A stretch of DNA of 6,324 nucleotides, taken from NCBI GenBank assembly GCA_030839105.1, contig JAUZEI010000265.1, positions 1 through 6,324 of the forward strand, given 5' to 3'. Both the position numbers and the translations under genes were made by a program. The notes below the pieces were generated by a model. It worked only from the letters and a program-made list of their open reading frames with translations. It was not told the DNA's origin and searched no databases. Positions 1 to 5,718 of this stretch are shown here, one piece after another. Each line of letters opens with the position of its first letter. The stretch's first letter is position 1. This DNA comes from Actinomycetota bacterium. Lineage in GTDB: Bacteria; Actinomycetota; Acidimicrobiia; IMCC26256; PALSA-610.

Positions 1-647
1 ATCGACACCTGGGCGCGCTGCGATTCCGCAAGGAAGAACCCGAGCGCGCGTACTCCCGGCAGTCCACCGTTGCGCTCGCGCACGTCACGCGCGATGCGGC
101 GGGCGACGCTGACGTCGCGGCTCACGAGCACACAGTTGCACGCGACCAGCGGAAGACGCGCGCCCACCGCCGTGGCGCCGAGGCGCGGGTGCGGCTCGGT
201 GGGGCCGAAGTCGGGCTTGCGGTGACGGAAACCCGATGCACGCGCGGTGGGCAGGTCACGGTGCTCGGGATCCGCGTCGTCGTACAAGAACACCGGGACC
301 GCGAACTCGTCCGCCCACCACTGCCCGAACGCGCGCGCTTCCTCGGCGGCCTGCTCGCGCTCGACGCGGGTTCCGCCGAGCGCGACGAAGGGCACGACGT
401 CGAGTGCTCCGAAGCGCGGATGCTCACCTTGATGGCCGGCGATAGAGCACTGTTCCGCGACCGCCAGGGCGAGCGACCGCGCACCGGGCACCGCGTCGTG
501 CGCCCCCGGTCCGGCGAGTGTGAACACCGACCGGTGATGATCGCCGTCGGCGTGGACGTCGACGAGGGCCGGTCCGGACGCGCGGGCGATCGTGAGCAGC
601 CGCGCCATGTCGCGTCCTTCGGACACGTTGATGACGCACTCCAACAC
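1..647 (-). CDS. Glutamate formimidoyltransferase-like protein (partial, C-terminus beyond window)
   Basis: Probably transfers the formimino group of N-formimino-L-glutamate to tetrahydrofolate, a cytoplasmic step of histidine breakdown and one-carbon metabolism. The reading frame is open from 647 to the window edge and gives 215 residues of a roughly 300-residue family. It opens with MLECVINVSEGRD, matching the family's ECVPNxSEGRD start. DGDHHRSVFTLAG lies at about 34-46 and GEHPRFGALDVVPF at 74-87, which includes the His (H76) that corresponds by motif to the catalytic His of mammalian FTCD. KPDFGPTEPHPRLGATAVGAR follows at about 144-164. The GTG at 647 is chosen because the family motif begins right there. 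An in-frame ATG at 608 would delete it. There is no SD, but TACGCT sits 7 bases upstream, so the mRNA may be leaderless. No other histidine-degradation gene is visible. The segment usually written as YNVNL reads CNCVL here, so a divergent subfamily is possible. Confidence 0.85.
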   Translation of the reverse strand, partial: MLECVINVSEGRDMARLLTIARASGPALVDVHADGDHHRSVFTLAGPGAHDAVPGARSLALAVAEQCSIAGHQGEHPRFGALDVVPFVALGGTRVEREQAAEEARAFGQWWADEFAVPVFLYDDADPEHRDLPTARASGFRHRKPDFGPTEPHPRLGATAVGARLPLVACNCVLVSRDVSVARRIARDVRERNGGLPGVRALGFFLAESQRAQVS

Positions 648-654
648 GTCCGCC

Positions 655-660
655 AGCGTA
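655..660 (-). promoter_or_regulatory. Candidate -10 of the formimidoyltransferase gene (leaderless)
   Basis: TACGCT fits the actinobacterial TANNNT -10 pattern and ends 7 bases before the GTG start at 647, which would place the transcription start on the start codon. No recognisable -35 is present at the usual distance. The site is inferred from spacing alone. It is supported mainly by the same arrangement in front of the divergent gene. Confidence 0.35.
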
Positions 661-731
661 CGGGCTCGCGGGCCGGACCCGGACGGTCCCTCGTCGGGTT
701 CTCTGCTCGGAGCGCGCGTCAGGGGCGTGGA

Positions 732-737
732 TAGCCT
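732..737 (+). promoter_or_regulatory. Candidate -10 of the LLM oxidoreductase gene (leaderless)
   Basis: TAGCCT fits TANNNT and is followed by 7 bases (CGCCGCC) and then the ATG at 745, so transcription would begin at or next to the start codon. No SD lies within 15 bases of the ATG and no clear -35 is visible. The spacing mirrors the divergent gene's candidate exactly. Confidence 0.35.
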
Positions 738-744
738 CGCCGCC

Positions 745-1737
745 ATGCGTATCGGCTTGGCGCTACCGCAATACGACTATTCCGTCGCCGGCGAGTCGCC
801 GTTGCGGTTCGCGACGATCGTCGAATACGCCCGCATCGCCGAACGGGGTGGGGCCGACTCCGTCTGGCTGTCGGACCACCTCTTCCTCGACCTCGCGAAG
901 TATGGAGGATCCGATCGGCGAGAGGGCTGTTTCGACCCGGTGGTCACGCTTGCGGCGTTGGCGCGCGCGGTTCCGCGGGTGCGACTCGGCACCCTCGTTG
1001 CGCTCGAAGCACTGCGGCCCGCGGCCGTGCTCGCCAAGGCGTTGGCGACGGTCGACCGGGTGAGCGGCGGCCGGCTCGACATCGGGCTGGGCGCGGGCTG
1101 GTACGAGCCCGAGTACCACGAGTTGCACATGGAGATGCCCCGTCCCGGAAAGCGGCTCGAACGGCTCGTCGACGCGGTCGAGGTGGTGAAGGGTCTCCTC
1201 GGCGGCGGCCCCTTCTCGTACGAGGGCGAGCACCATGGGGCGCGCGGCGCGACGAACCACCCGCCGGCCGCGCAACATCCGCGGCCTCGCGTCTTCGTGG
1301 GCGGGAAAGGCGACCGACTCCTGCGCGTCGCGGCCGAACACGCCGACGGTTGGAACACCTGTTGGACGTGGACTCCCGACGCGTACGCCGAGCGCCTGCG
1401 CGTCTACGACGACGCGTGCGCCGCCGCCGGTCGCGATCCCTCCGGCATGTGGCGCACGCTCGGTCTCTACGCGCTGTGCGGCGAGAACGAAAAGGACCTC
1501 GACCGGCGCTTCGCCCGGCTCCGGGAGTCGTCACCGCCGGGCGTGCTCGACGGCGTCGACCTCGCGACCTTTCGCGTCGGCCGTCTGGTCGGCACCGTCG
1601 ACGAGATCCGCGAGCAGGTGAGCACTTGGGAGGGACTCGGCGTCGACACGATCATCCTCGGCGTCGGCGCGGTGCCTTTCCAAGTCTCGGTTCCGGACGA
1701 CGTCGAGCTGTTGCTCGAGACGTGCGCCACGGCCTGA
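745..1737 (+). CDS. LLM-class F420-dependent oxidoreductase
   Basis: This is a cytoplasmic 330-residue member of the luciferase-like monooxygenase (LLM) TIM-barrel superfamily. In Actinobacteria these mostly use the deazaflavin cofactor F420 for hydride transfer. The substrate cannot be told from sequence. Visible family marks are the first strand MRIGLALPQ, AERGGADSVWLSDHL at about 32-46, the signature SGGRLDIGLGAGWYEPEY at about 107-124, VFVGGKGDRLLRVAAEHADGWNT at about 183-205, and a C-terminal GTVDEIREQVSTWEGLGVDTIIL at about 283-305. Length is normal for the family. The ATG at 745 is chosen because the first barrel strand starts there. An open frame reaches back to 592, but the extra 51 residues lack family character and overlap the divergent gene. 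It stands alone, with the next gene convergent, so it is probably monocistronic. F420 rather than FMN use is inferred from the family. Confidence 0.88.
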   Translation: MRIGLALPQYDYSVAGESPLRFATIVEYARIAERGGADSVWLSDHLFLDLAKYGGSDRREGCFDPVVTLAALARAVPRVRLGTLVALEALRPAAVLAKALATVDRVSGGRLDIGLGAGWYEPEYHELHMEMPRPGKRLERLVDAVEVVKGLLGGGPFSYEGEHHGARGATNHPPAAQHPRPRVFVGGKGDRLLRVAAEHADGWNTCWTWTPDAYAERLRVYDDACAAAGRDPSGMWRTLGLYALCGENEKDLDRRFARLRESSPPGVLDGVDLATFRVGRLVGTVDEIREQVSTWEGLGVDTIILGVGAVPFQVSVPDDVELLLETCATA

Positions 1738-1760
1738 CACCCGCCGCGCCCTGGCAATTC

Positions 1761-1782
1761 CCGGCCCGCTCGCGCGGGCTGG
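1761..1782. terminator. Hairpin between convergent LLM gene and whiB (probable bidirectional terminator)
   Basis: CCGGCCCGC (1761-1769) pairs with GCGGGCTGG (1774-1782) across the 4-base loop TCGC. This gives a 9-bp stem with one G-U wobble. It lies in the 58-base gap between two convergent stop codons, where a shared terminator is expected. There is no T-run on either side, so the call rests on stem strength and position, as is common in high-GC actinobacteria. Confidence 0.5.
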
Positions 1783-1795
1783 TGCGCCGGTCTCG

Positions 1796-2056
1796 TCAAC
1801 TCTGCGGCGCGGAGATCAGATCGCGGCGGCGGCGAAGGATGCGGCGCCGTTCGCGTTCCGAAGCGCCGCCCCACACGCCGTGCTCGATCCGATGGGCCAA
1901 CGCGTACTCGAGACATTCCGCGCGCACCGGGCAGTCGTGGCAGATGTGCTGCGCCGACTCGACCCCGAGACCGTCAGACGGAAAGAACTCGGTCGGGGCC
2001 GCGCCCCGGCAGCGGGCGTTGAGCATCCATGCGTACTCCTCGGGGGTCTCGTCCAC
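1796..2056 (-). CDS. WhiB-family iron-sulfur transcriptional regulator
   Basis: This is an 86-residue cytoplasmic regulator. WhiB proteins bind a 4Fe-4S cluster, usually partner the principal sigma factor, and control development, division or redox responses in Actinobacteria. All four cluster cysteines are present: C16, then C39-x2-C42-x5-C48. They are followed by the turn GVWGG (60-64) and a basic tail RERRRILRRRRD that probably contacts DNA. The FFP motif after C16 and the VRAECLEYAL segment resemble WhiB2/WhmD-type proteins more than WhiB1, but subfamily assignment needs a tree. The start is GTG at 2056, supported by a strong SD (AAGGGGAGGT) a few bases upstream. The gene is monocistronic, convergent with the LLM gene and divergent from the 89-residue unknown. 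Its long leader holds repeats and a hairpin described separately. Confidence 0.95.
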   Translation of the reverse strand: MDETPEEYAWMLNARCRGAAPTEFFPSDGLGVESAQHICHDCPVRAECLEYALAHRIEHGVWGGASERERRRILRRRRDLISAPQS

Positions 2057-2060
2057 GATT

Positions 2061-2070
2061 ACCTCCCCTT
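2061..2070 (-). promoter_or_regulatory. Strong Shine-Dalgarno of whiB
   Basis: On the minus strand AAGGGGAGGT precedes the GTG start by 4 bases. It is the strongest ribosome binding site in the window and decides the GTG start. It contrasts with the SD-less genes at the left of the window. Confidence 0.75.
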
Positions 2071-2075
2071 CGATG

Positions 2076-2089
2076 GAGCCTTACGGCTC
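2076..2089 (-). other. Small hairpin with GUAA loop in the whiB leader
   Basis: On the whiB transcript GAGCC and GGCTC form a 5-bp stem closed by GTAA, a GNRA-type tetraloop. It lies about 6 bases upstream of the SD tract. It could influence ribosome access or mRNA stability, but it is short and may be incidental. Confidence 0.3.
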
Positions 2090-2121
2090 GCGGTCATCGT
2101 TGGTTCGACGCGTGCGCCGGA

Positions 2122-2141
2122 TTTCGTCAGCGGTTTCGTCA
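2122..2141. repeat. Direct repeat TGACGAAA (minus strand) upstream of whiB
   Basis: TTTCGTCA occurs at 2122-2129 and again at 2134-2141. On the whiB strand this is TGACGAAA twice with a 12-base period, the copies embedded in CTTGACGAAACCG and CTGACGAAATCCG. Tandem octamers near one helical turn apart, 66-86 bases upstream of a regulator start, are compatible with an operator. The upstream copy also reads as a -35-like TTGACG, but I see no matching -10. Confidence 0.35.
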
Positions 2142-2152
2142 AGACCCCGTGG

Positions 2153-2330
2153 CCTGATCCGGCCGCTGACAAATGGTTAGACGCACGGGAGACCCGGAAG
2201 GCTCCAGAATTCATGTCGGCATTTGGTGAAAATCCGTTGCGAGCGCCACCTTGGATCGACATCGACCCCGGAATCCCACAGGTCGTCCGCCCGTTTCGGT
2301 GCCCGGCGCTACCCTGATCCGTCGTCTGAC
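2153..2330 (+). repeat. Imperfect 18-bp direct repeat, copies 160 bp apart
   Basis: CCTGATCCGGCCGCTGAC at 2153-2170 and CCTGATCCGTCGTCTGAC at 2313-2330 agree at 15 of 18 bases. The shared 5' block is CCTGATCCG and the shared 3' block is CTGAC. The second copy sits between the candidate -10 and the SD of the 89-residue gene. A protein-binding site is possible, and so is chance similarity. Confidence 0.4.
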
Positions 2331-2336
2331 GAGGAG
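2331..2336 (+). promoter_or_regulatory. Shine-Dalgarno of the 89-residue gene
   Basis: GAGGAG is followed by a 6-base spacer to the ATG at 2343. It supports this start over the in-frame GTG immediately before it and over the longer frame that opens at 2223. Confidence 0.6.
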
Positions 2337-2342
2337 CACGTG

Positions 2343-2612
2343 ATGGCAATCGACCCCGAAGAGCTCGAAGAGATCCCGCCGCAAGGACACGTCCGGGTGG
2401 TGTACACGGGCCCGGTCGCGCCCCACTGGGAAATCCACCGCGTATTCGGCGACCAGCGTGCGATCGACGAGTTTCGCCAACGGGCGATGGCCCGCCTGCA
2501 GCTGCTGCCGGTCTACGACCCGCAGTTTCGCCGGAATCGCGAACGCGTCGCGCGCGATGCGGAGCGCGAACACCTGATCCTCGAGTGGGACCTCGGCGAC
2601 GAGCCGGAGTAG
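2343..2612 (+). CDS. Small conserved-looking protein of unknown function (89 aa)
   Basis: I do not recognise this protein. It is 89 residues, soluble, with no cysteine, signal peptide or membrane segment. The N-terminus is acidic (EELEEIP), followed by a beta-like stretch HVRVVYTGPVAPHWEIHRVFG at about 16-36. A probable helix full of charged residues runs from about 39 to 75 (DQRAIDEFRQRAMARLQLL, then RRNRERVARDAERE). The acidic end is LILEWDLGDEPE. ATG at 2343 is chosen because GAGGAG (2331-2336) lies 6 bases upstream. The adjacent in-frame GTG at 2340 is too close to that SD. A good SD, a proper promoter region and codon use with G/C at third positions all argue that it is real. It is divergent from whiB and convergent with pstA, so context does not suggest a role. 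Confidence 0.75.
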   Translation: MAIDPEELEEIPPQGHVRVVYTGPVAPHWEIHRVFGDQRAIDEFRQRAMARLQLLPVYDPQFRRNRERVARDAEREHLILEWDLGDEPE

Positions 2613-2620
2613 ATCGCTTT

Positions 2621-2642
2621 CCCGAGCGGTACCGCCGTCGGG
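2621..2642. terminator. Hairpin between convergent unknown gene and pstA
   Basis: CCCGA (2621-2625) pairs with TCGGG (2638-2642), and inside it GCG pairs with CGC around the loop GTAC, leaving a 2-base bulge. It falls in the 50-base gap between two convergent stops. There is no T-tract, so terminator function is inferred from position only. Confidence 0.35.
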
Positions 2643-2662
2643 CCGGTCGACCCTTCAGCGCC

Positions 2663-3586
2663 TCAACGCTTCACCGTTGCAAAGCGCGACGAGACGATCC
2701 GGGCGATCACAGTGAACACGAACACGATGACGATGAGCGTCAGCGCCGCACCCCACGCGCGGTCGGTCGCGGCCGCGAACGGCGTCTGCGCGTTGTCCCA
2801 GATGACCTTCGACAGCGTCGTGTTGGTGCCCTTGAACGGGTTGGAATTGACGACGTTCGTGGTGCCGATCGTGAGCAGCAGCGGCGCAGTCTCGCCCGCG
2901 GCGCGGGCGACGGCGAGCATGGCGCCGCTCACGATGCCGGGCAGCGCGGCGGGAAGCGCGACCGAGACGACGGTGCGCCAACGGCGGGCCCCGAGCGCGT
3001 CGCTGGCCTGACGGAGGTCGTCGGGCACGAGCTTCAGCATCTCCTCGCACGACCGGATGACGATCGGCAACATGAGCGCGCCCAGCGCGAGCGATCCCGC
3101 GAAGCCCGAGTAGCCGGAGTGGAGCCCGGAGCTCACCCAGATCGTCGCCACGAAGAGTCCCATCACGATCGAGGGCACGCCCGTCATGACGTCGGCCATG
3201 AACCGGATGACGTTGGCGGTGCGATTCTGGCGCCCGTACTCGTTCAGGTAGACGGCCGCGAGAATGCCGAGGGGAATGGCCATGACCGCGGCGACGCCGG
3301 TGATCACCAGCGTGCCGACGATGGCGGGCGCGATCCCGCCGCCCGCGAGTTGCGTGACGATCTGCATGTTCTTCGTCAGGAAGCCGACGCTCATCACCGA
3401 CGCGCCCCGGCTCACGACGTACACCGCGATCACGACGACGGGCACGAGCGCAAGCAGCAGCGATCCGATCATCCACGAGGTCGCCAGCGCGTTGGTGAAC
3501 CGCCGACGACCGCTCACCGCCTGCTGGTTGATCCACGCACCCGGATCCTCGTGGGTCGGCGGCGCCGGAGGTGAGGCGACCGTCAC
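2663..3586 (-). CDS. pstA: Phosphate ABC transporter permease PstA
   Basis: One of the two inner-membrane channel subunits of the high-affinity PstSCAB phosphate importer, pairing with PstC. It is 307 residues, with a hydrophilic N-terminal tail of about 35 residues and then six predicted membrane spans at roughly 36-58, 86-113, 127-150, 161-178, 212-238 and 280-299. The cytoplasmic EAA loop that docks onto the ATPase PstB is visible at about 194-212 (ASDALGARRWRTVVSVALP), followed by the PstA-typical ARAAGETAPLLL. The start is GTG at 3586. It overlaps the pstC stop by 4 bases (GTGA), so translation is likely coupled. It is the last gene of the phoU-pst cluster. pstB, which commonly follows pstA, is absent, and a convergent unrelated gene ends 50 bases away. 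Length and motifs are intact. Confidence 0.96.
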   Translation of the reverse strand: MTVASPPAPPTHEDPGAWINQQAVSGRRRFTNALATSWMIGSLLLALVPVVVIAVYVVSRGASVMSVGFLTKNMQIVTQLAGGGIAPAIVGTLVITGVAAVMAIPLGILAAVYLNEYGRQNRTANVIRFMADVMTGVPSIVMGLFVATIWVSSGLHSGYSGFAGSLALGALMLPIVIRSCEEMLKLVPDDLRQASDALGARRWRTVVSVALPAALPGIVSGAMLAVARAAGETAPLLLTIGTTNVVNSNPFKGTNTTLSKVIWDNAQTPFAAATDRAWGAALTLIVIVFVFTVIARIVSSRFATVKR

Positions 3587-4566
3587 GCGCGTGCTCCCGT
3601 CATGGCGGATGTCCGGTTGGCGATGCTCCGGGCGGCGATGTTGATCACGATCGTGATCGCGAACAGCACGACACCGAGCCCGATCAGCGCAGCTCGAGAG
3701 AGACCGGTGGCCTCACCGAAGTTGTGCGCGATGACCGCGGCCATCGAGTCGCCCGGGAAGAAGATGTGCGAGGTCACCTGATGGCTGGTGCCGATGATGA
3801 GAGCGACCGCGATGGTCTCGCCCATCGCGCGACCGAGACCCAGCATCGAAGCGCCGATCAGTCCGCTGCGAACGCGGGGAAACACCGCGACGCGCAACAT
3901 CTCCCAGCGCGTCGCCCCCATCGCGAGCGCCGCGTTCTTGTCGTCCTGCGCGACCGTCGTGAGCACCTCACGGCTGATCGACGTGATGATCGGAGTGATC
4001 ATCACGGCGAGAACGAGACCGGCGGTCATGAAGCTCGAGCCGTACGCCGGACCGCCGAAGACGTTGCGGAGCACCGGGACCTTGCCGATGCTGTTCGCGA
4101 TGTCGTTGTAGATGGTCTTGGCCGGAGACGTCAGGACCGCCAGGGCCCAGAAGCCGTACACGACGGACGGGATCGCGGCCAAGAGGTCGACGACGTAGGT
4201 GACGCCGGATCGCACGCGCTTGGGCGCGAGCTCGGTGATGAAGAGTGCGATGCCGAGGCTCGCGGGAATGGCGAGGCAGACCGCGATGAACGCGGTCAGG
4301 ATCGTGCCGTAGATGAAGTCGAGTGCACCGAAGCGGTCGTCGTTCGGATTCCAGTGCGTGCTCGTAAAGAAGCTCAGGCCCTGATGCGTGAACGCGGGCC
4401 AGGCCTTGTTGGTCGTCGTGTACGCAATGAGGGCCAGGATCGCAAGGACGAGCAAGCCGGCCGCAAACGCGATCGCACGAAACACTCGATCGACCTGCTT
4501 GCCGCCGGCCTTGCCCGCGGGAGGTCCGCTCGCGCCGTGCTCCGAAGGCGGTGCGACGGTCGTCAT
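3583..4566 (-). CDS. pstC: Phosphate ABC transporter permease PstC
   Basis: The partner membrane subunit of PstA in the phosphate importer. It is 327 residues, with a Gly/Pro-rich cytoplasmic tail of about 25 residues and then six predicted spans near 28-50, 86-112, 122-146, 180-198, 232-258 and 291-313. The family segments DLLAAIPSVVYGFWAL (about 127-142) and the EAA loop NAALAMGATRWEMLRVAVFP (about 211-230), followed by GRAMGETIAVALIIG, identify PstC rather than PstA. ATG at 4566 lies 7 bases after the pstS stop, with no obvious SD. Re-initiation by ribosomes finishing pstS is therefore likely. It shares a GTGA overlap with pstA. No frameshift or truncation is seen. Confidence 0.96.
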   Translation of the reverse strand: MTTVAPPSEHGASGPPAGKAGGKQVDRVFRAIAFAAGLLVLAILALIAYTTTNKAWPAFTHQGLSFFTSTHWNPNDDRFGALDFIYGTILTAFIAVCLAIPASLGIALFITELAPKRVRSGVTYVVDLLAAIPSVVYGFWALAVLTSPAKTIYNDIANSIGKVPVLRNVFGGPAYGSSFMTAGLVLAVMITPIITSISREVLTTVAQDDKNAALAMGATRWEMLRVAVFPRVRSGLIGASMLGLGRAMGETIAVALIIGTSHQVTSHIFFPGDSMAAVIAHNFGEATGLSRAALIGLGVVLFAITIVINIAARSIANRTSAMTGARA

Positions 4567-4573
4567 CGGACGG

Positions 4574-5632
4574 TTAGGCGGGAATCACGATGCTTGCCAA
4601 CTGGGCGATCGCCTTTTGCTGCAACGACGTGGGCAGCTTGGCGTAGTTCACGCCCTCGGCGAGGCCCTGGCCGTCGGTGAGGACGAAGTTGAGGAAGTCC
4701 TTGAGGGCGGTTCCCTTGGCCTTGTCGGTCTGGGTCGCGTATACGAGGATCCAGGTCGGCGACGTGATCGGGTACACGTTCGCACCGGGCTCGTTCAGCG
4801 GGCTGTAGGTCAGGTCGGCCTTGATCGTCGCCGCCGCGACGGCCGCCGACGCACCCGCGAGGCTGGGCGCCACGAACGTGTTGGCCTTGTTCTCGATCGA
4901 TGCGAACTTCAGCTTCGCCTGCGTCGCGTCGGAGAAGTCGACGTACCCGATCGCACCATCGGTGTTCGAGATCGTCTGGGCGACACCGGAGTTGCCCTGA
5001 CCGGCCTGCGAGCTCGACGGCCATTCGACCGTGTCGCCGCTGCCGAGCGTCCACGAACTTCCGCCCGCGCTGACCAGGTACTTCGTGAAATTGCTCGTGG
5101 TTCCGGACGCTTCGGCCCGGTGCACGATCACGATGTCGGTGGCGGGGATCGTCGCGTTGCCGTTGTCGTTCTCGATCGCGGAGTCGTTCCACTTCTTGAC
5201 GGTGCCCGAGAAGATCTTGGCCAACGTCGGGCCGCTGAGCTGCAGCGAATCGACGCCGTTCAGCTTGTACGACACGGTGATCGGCGCGGCTGTGATCGGG
5301 AAGTAGAGGAACTTGCCGCCCTGGTACTTGGAGACGTCCGCGTCCTTGACGAGGCTGTCGGTACCGGCGAAGTCGACCGTCTTGCTCTGCAGGTCGGTCT
5401 TGCCCTTGCCCGATCCGCCGCCGGCGTAGTTGATGGTGACCCCCTTGCTCTTCGACTGAAAGGCGGCGATCGCGGTCTGGTCGAAGGTCTGCTGGAACGT
5501 CGAGCCGGAACCGTTCAGCGTCGTGCTTCCGGACCCACCACTGCCGTTCTTCGAGCTGCTTCCGCAGGCGGCGAGAAGGAGAACGGGAGCTATGAGCGCG
5601 CCGACGGTGCGCCGGACGCGAGGGGATCGCAT
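4574..5632 (-). CDS. pstS: Phosphate-binding lipoprotein PstS
   Basis: The extracytoplasmic substrate-binding subunit that captures phosphate and delivers it to PstCA. It is 352 residues from the ATG. Residues 1-22 form a lipoprotein signal (basic MRSPRVRR, hydrophobic core, lipobox LAAC with C23 as the lipidated residue). A Gly/Ser linker at about 24-40 follows. Phosphate-contact motifs match E. coli PstS: GSGSTF (41-46), YAGGGSGKG (69-77), DFAGTDS (87-93) and HRAEASGTT (171-179). The position equal to E. coli Asp137 is Glu174 here. LAKIFSGTVKKWND (138-150) and GAIGYVDF (227-234) are typical of the family. A TTG at 5644, 8 bases after AAGGGA, would add four residues and is a real alternative start. 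The frame continues to 5833, but that extension overlaps phoU and the PHO box and would bury the signal peptide. Expression is probably phosphate-controlled through the upstream repeats. Confidence 0.95.
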   Translation of the reverse strand: MRSPRVRRTVGALIAPVLLLAACGSSSKNGSGGSGSTTLNGSGSTFQQTFDQTAIAAFQSKSKGVTINYAGGGSGKGKTDLQSKTVDFAGTDSLVKDADVSKYQGGKFLYFPITAAPITVSYKLNGVDSLQLSGPTLAKIFSGTVKKWNDSAIENDNGNATIPATDIVIVHRAEASGTTSNFTKYLVSAGGSSWTLGSGDTVEWPSSSQAGQGNSGVAQTISNTDGAIGYVDFSDATQAKLKFASIENKANTFVAPSLAGASAAVAAATIKADLTYSPLNEPGANVYPITSPTWILVYATQTDKAKGTALKDFLNFVLTDGQGLAEGVNYAKLPTSLQQKAIAQLASIVIPA

Positions 5633-5685
5633 CGTTGCAATCAAGGTGGTGTCCCTTTGTTTCGACGGTTTCTGAGTCGGTGTCG

Positions 5686-5691
5686 AGACTA
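5686..5691 (-). promoter_or_regulatory. Candidate -10 of the pstS promoter
   Basis: On the minus strand TAGTCT fits TANNNT and lies 27 bases downstream of the last PHO-box repeat. The -35 region would then sit just beside the box, and the leader to pstS would be about 45 bases. The -35 position itself (GCCGCG) has no consensus, as expected for an activator-dependent promoter. Confidence 0.4.
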
Positions 5692-5718
5692 AGAACGAAG
5701 AATGACCTCGCGGCCTCG

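Larger units (their letters stand above)
2057..2342. other. Divergent intergenic region between whiB and the 89-residue unknown
   Basis: This 286-base non-coding stretch is less GC-rich around 2165-2235 than its surroundings, as expected for a promoter zone. Open frames crossing it have no family character. For the plus-strand gene TACCCT (2310-2315) fits TANNNT and would give a leader of roughly 20 bases before the GAGGAG SD. No convincing -10 is seen for whiB. The stretch also contains the whiB SD and hairpin, an octamer direct repeat and an imperfect 18-base direct repeat. Confidence 0.5.

Noticed and set aside
592..744. 51-residue N-terminal extension of the LLM oxidoreductase frame
   Set aside because: The extension has no family similarity and overlaps the start of the divergent formimidoyltransferase gene. 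The first beta strand of the barrel begins exactly at the ATG at 745.
944..1534. 196-residue minus-strand open frame inside the LLM gene
   Set aside because: It is an Arg/Pro-rich antisense shadow typical of high-GC DNA, with no domain character, lying opposite a clear gene.
2075..2205. 8-bp inverted repeat GGAGCCTT (2075-2082) and AAGGCTCC (2198-2205)
   Set aside because: The arms are short and about 115 bases apart in GC-rich sequence, so chance is the simplest explanation.
2223..2342. 40-residue upstream extension of the 89-residue gene
   Set aside because: It would run through the promoter-like zone and ignore the well-placed GAGGAG before the ATG at 2343.
2585..3574. Long plus-strand open frame opposite pstA
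   Set aside because: It is a His/Asp/Arg-rich shadow of a membrane protein read backward. The PstA motifs on the other strand are unambiguous.
3571..4680. Long plus-strand open frame opposite pstC
   Set aside because: It is a charged, low-complexity shadow of a hydrophobic gene, with no recognisable domain.
4388..5692. 434-residue plus-strand open frame opposite pstS
   Set aside because: Its composition is Arg/Gly/Val-rich and without motifs. The intact PstS lipoprotein on the other strand explains the open frame.
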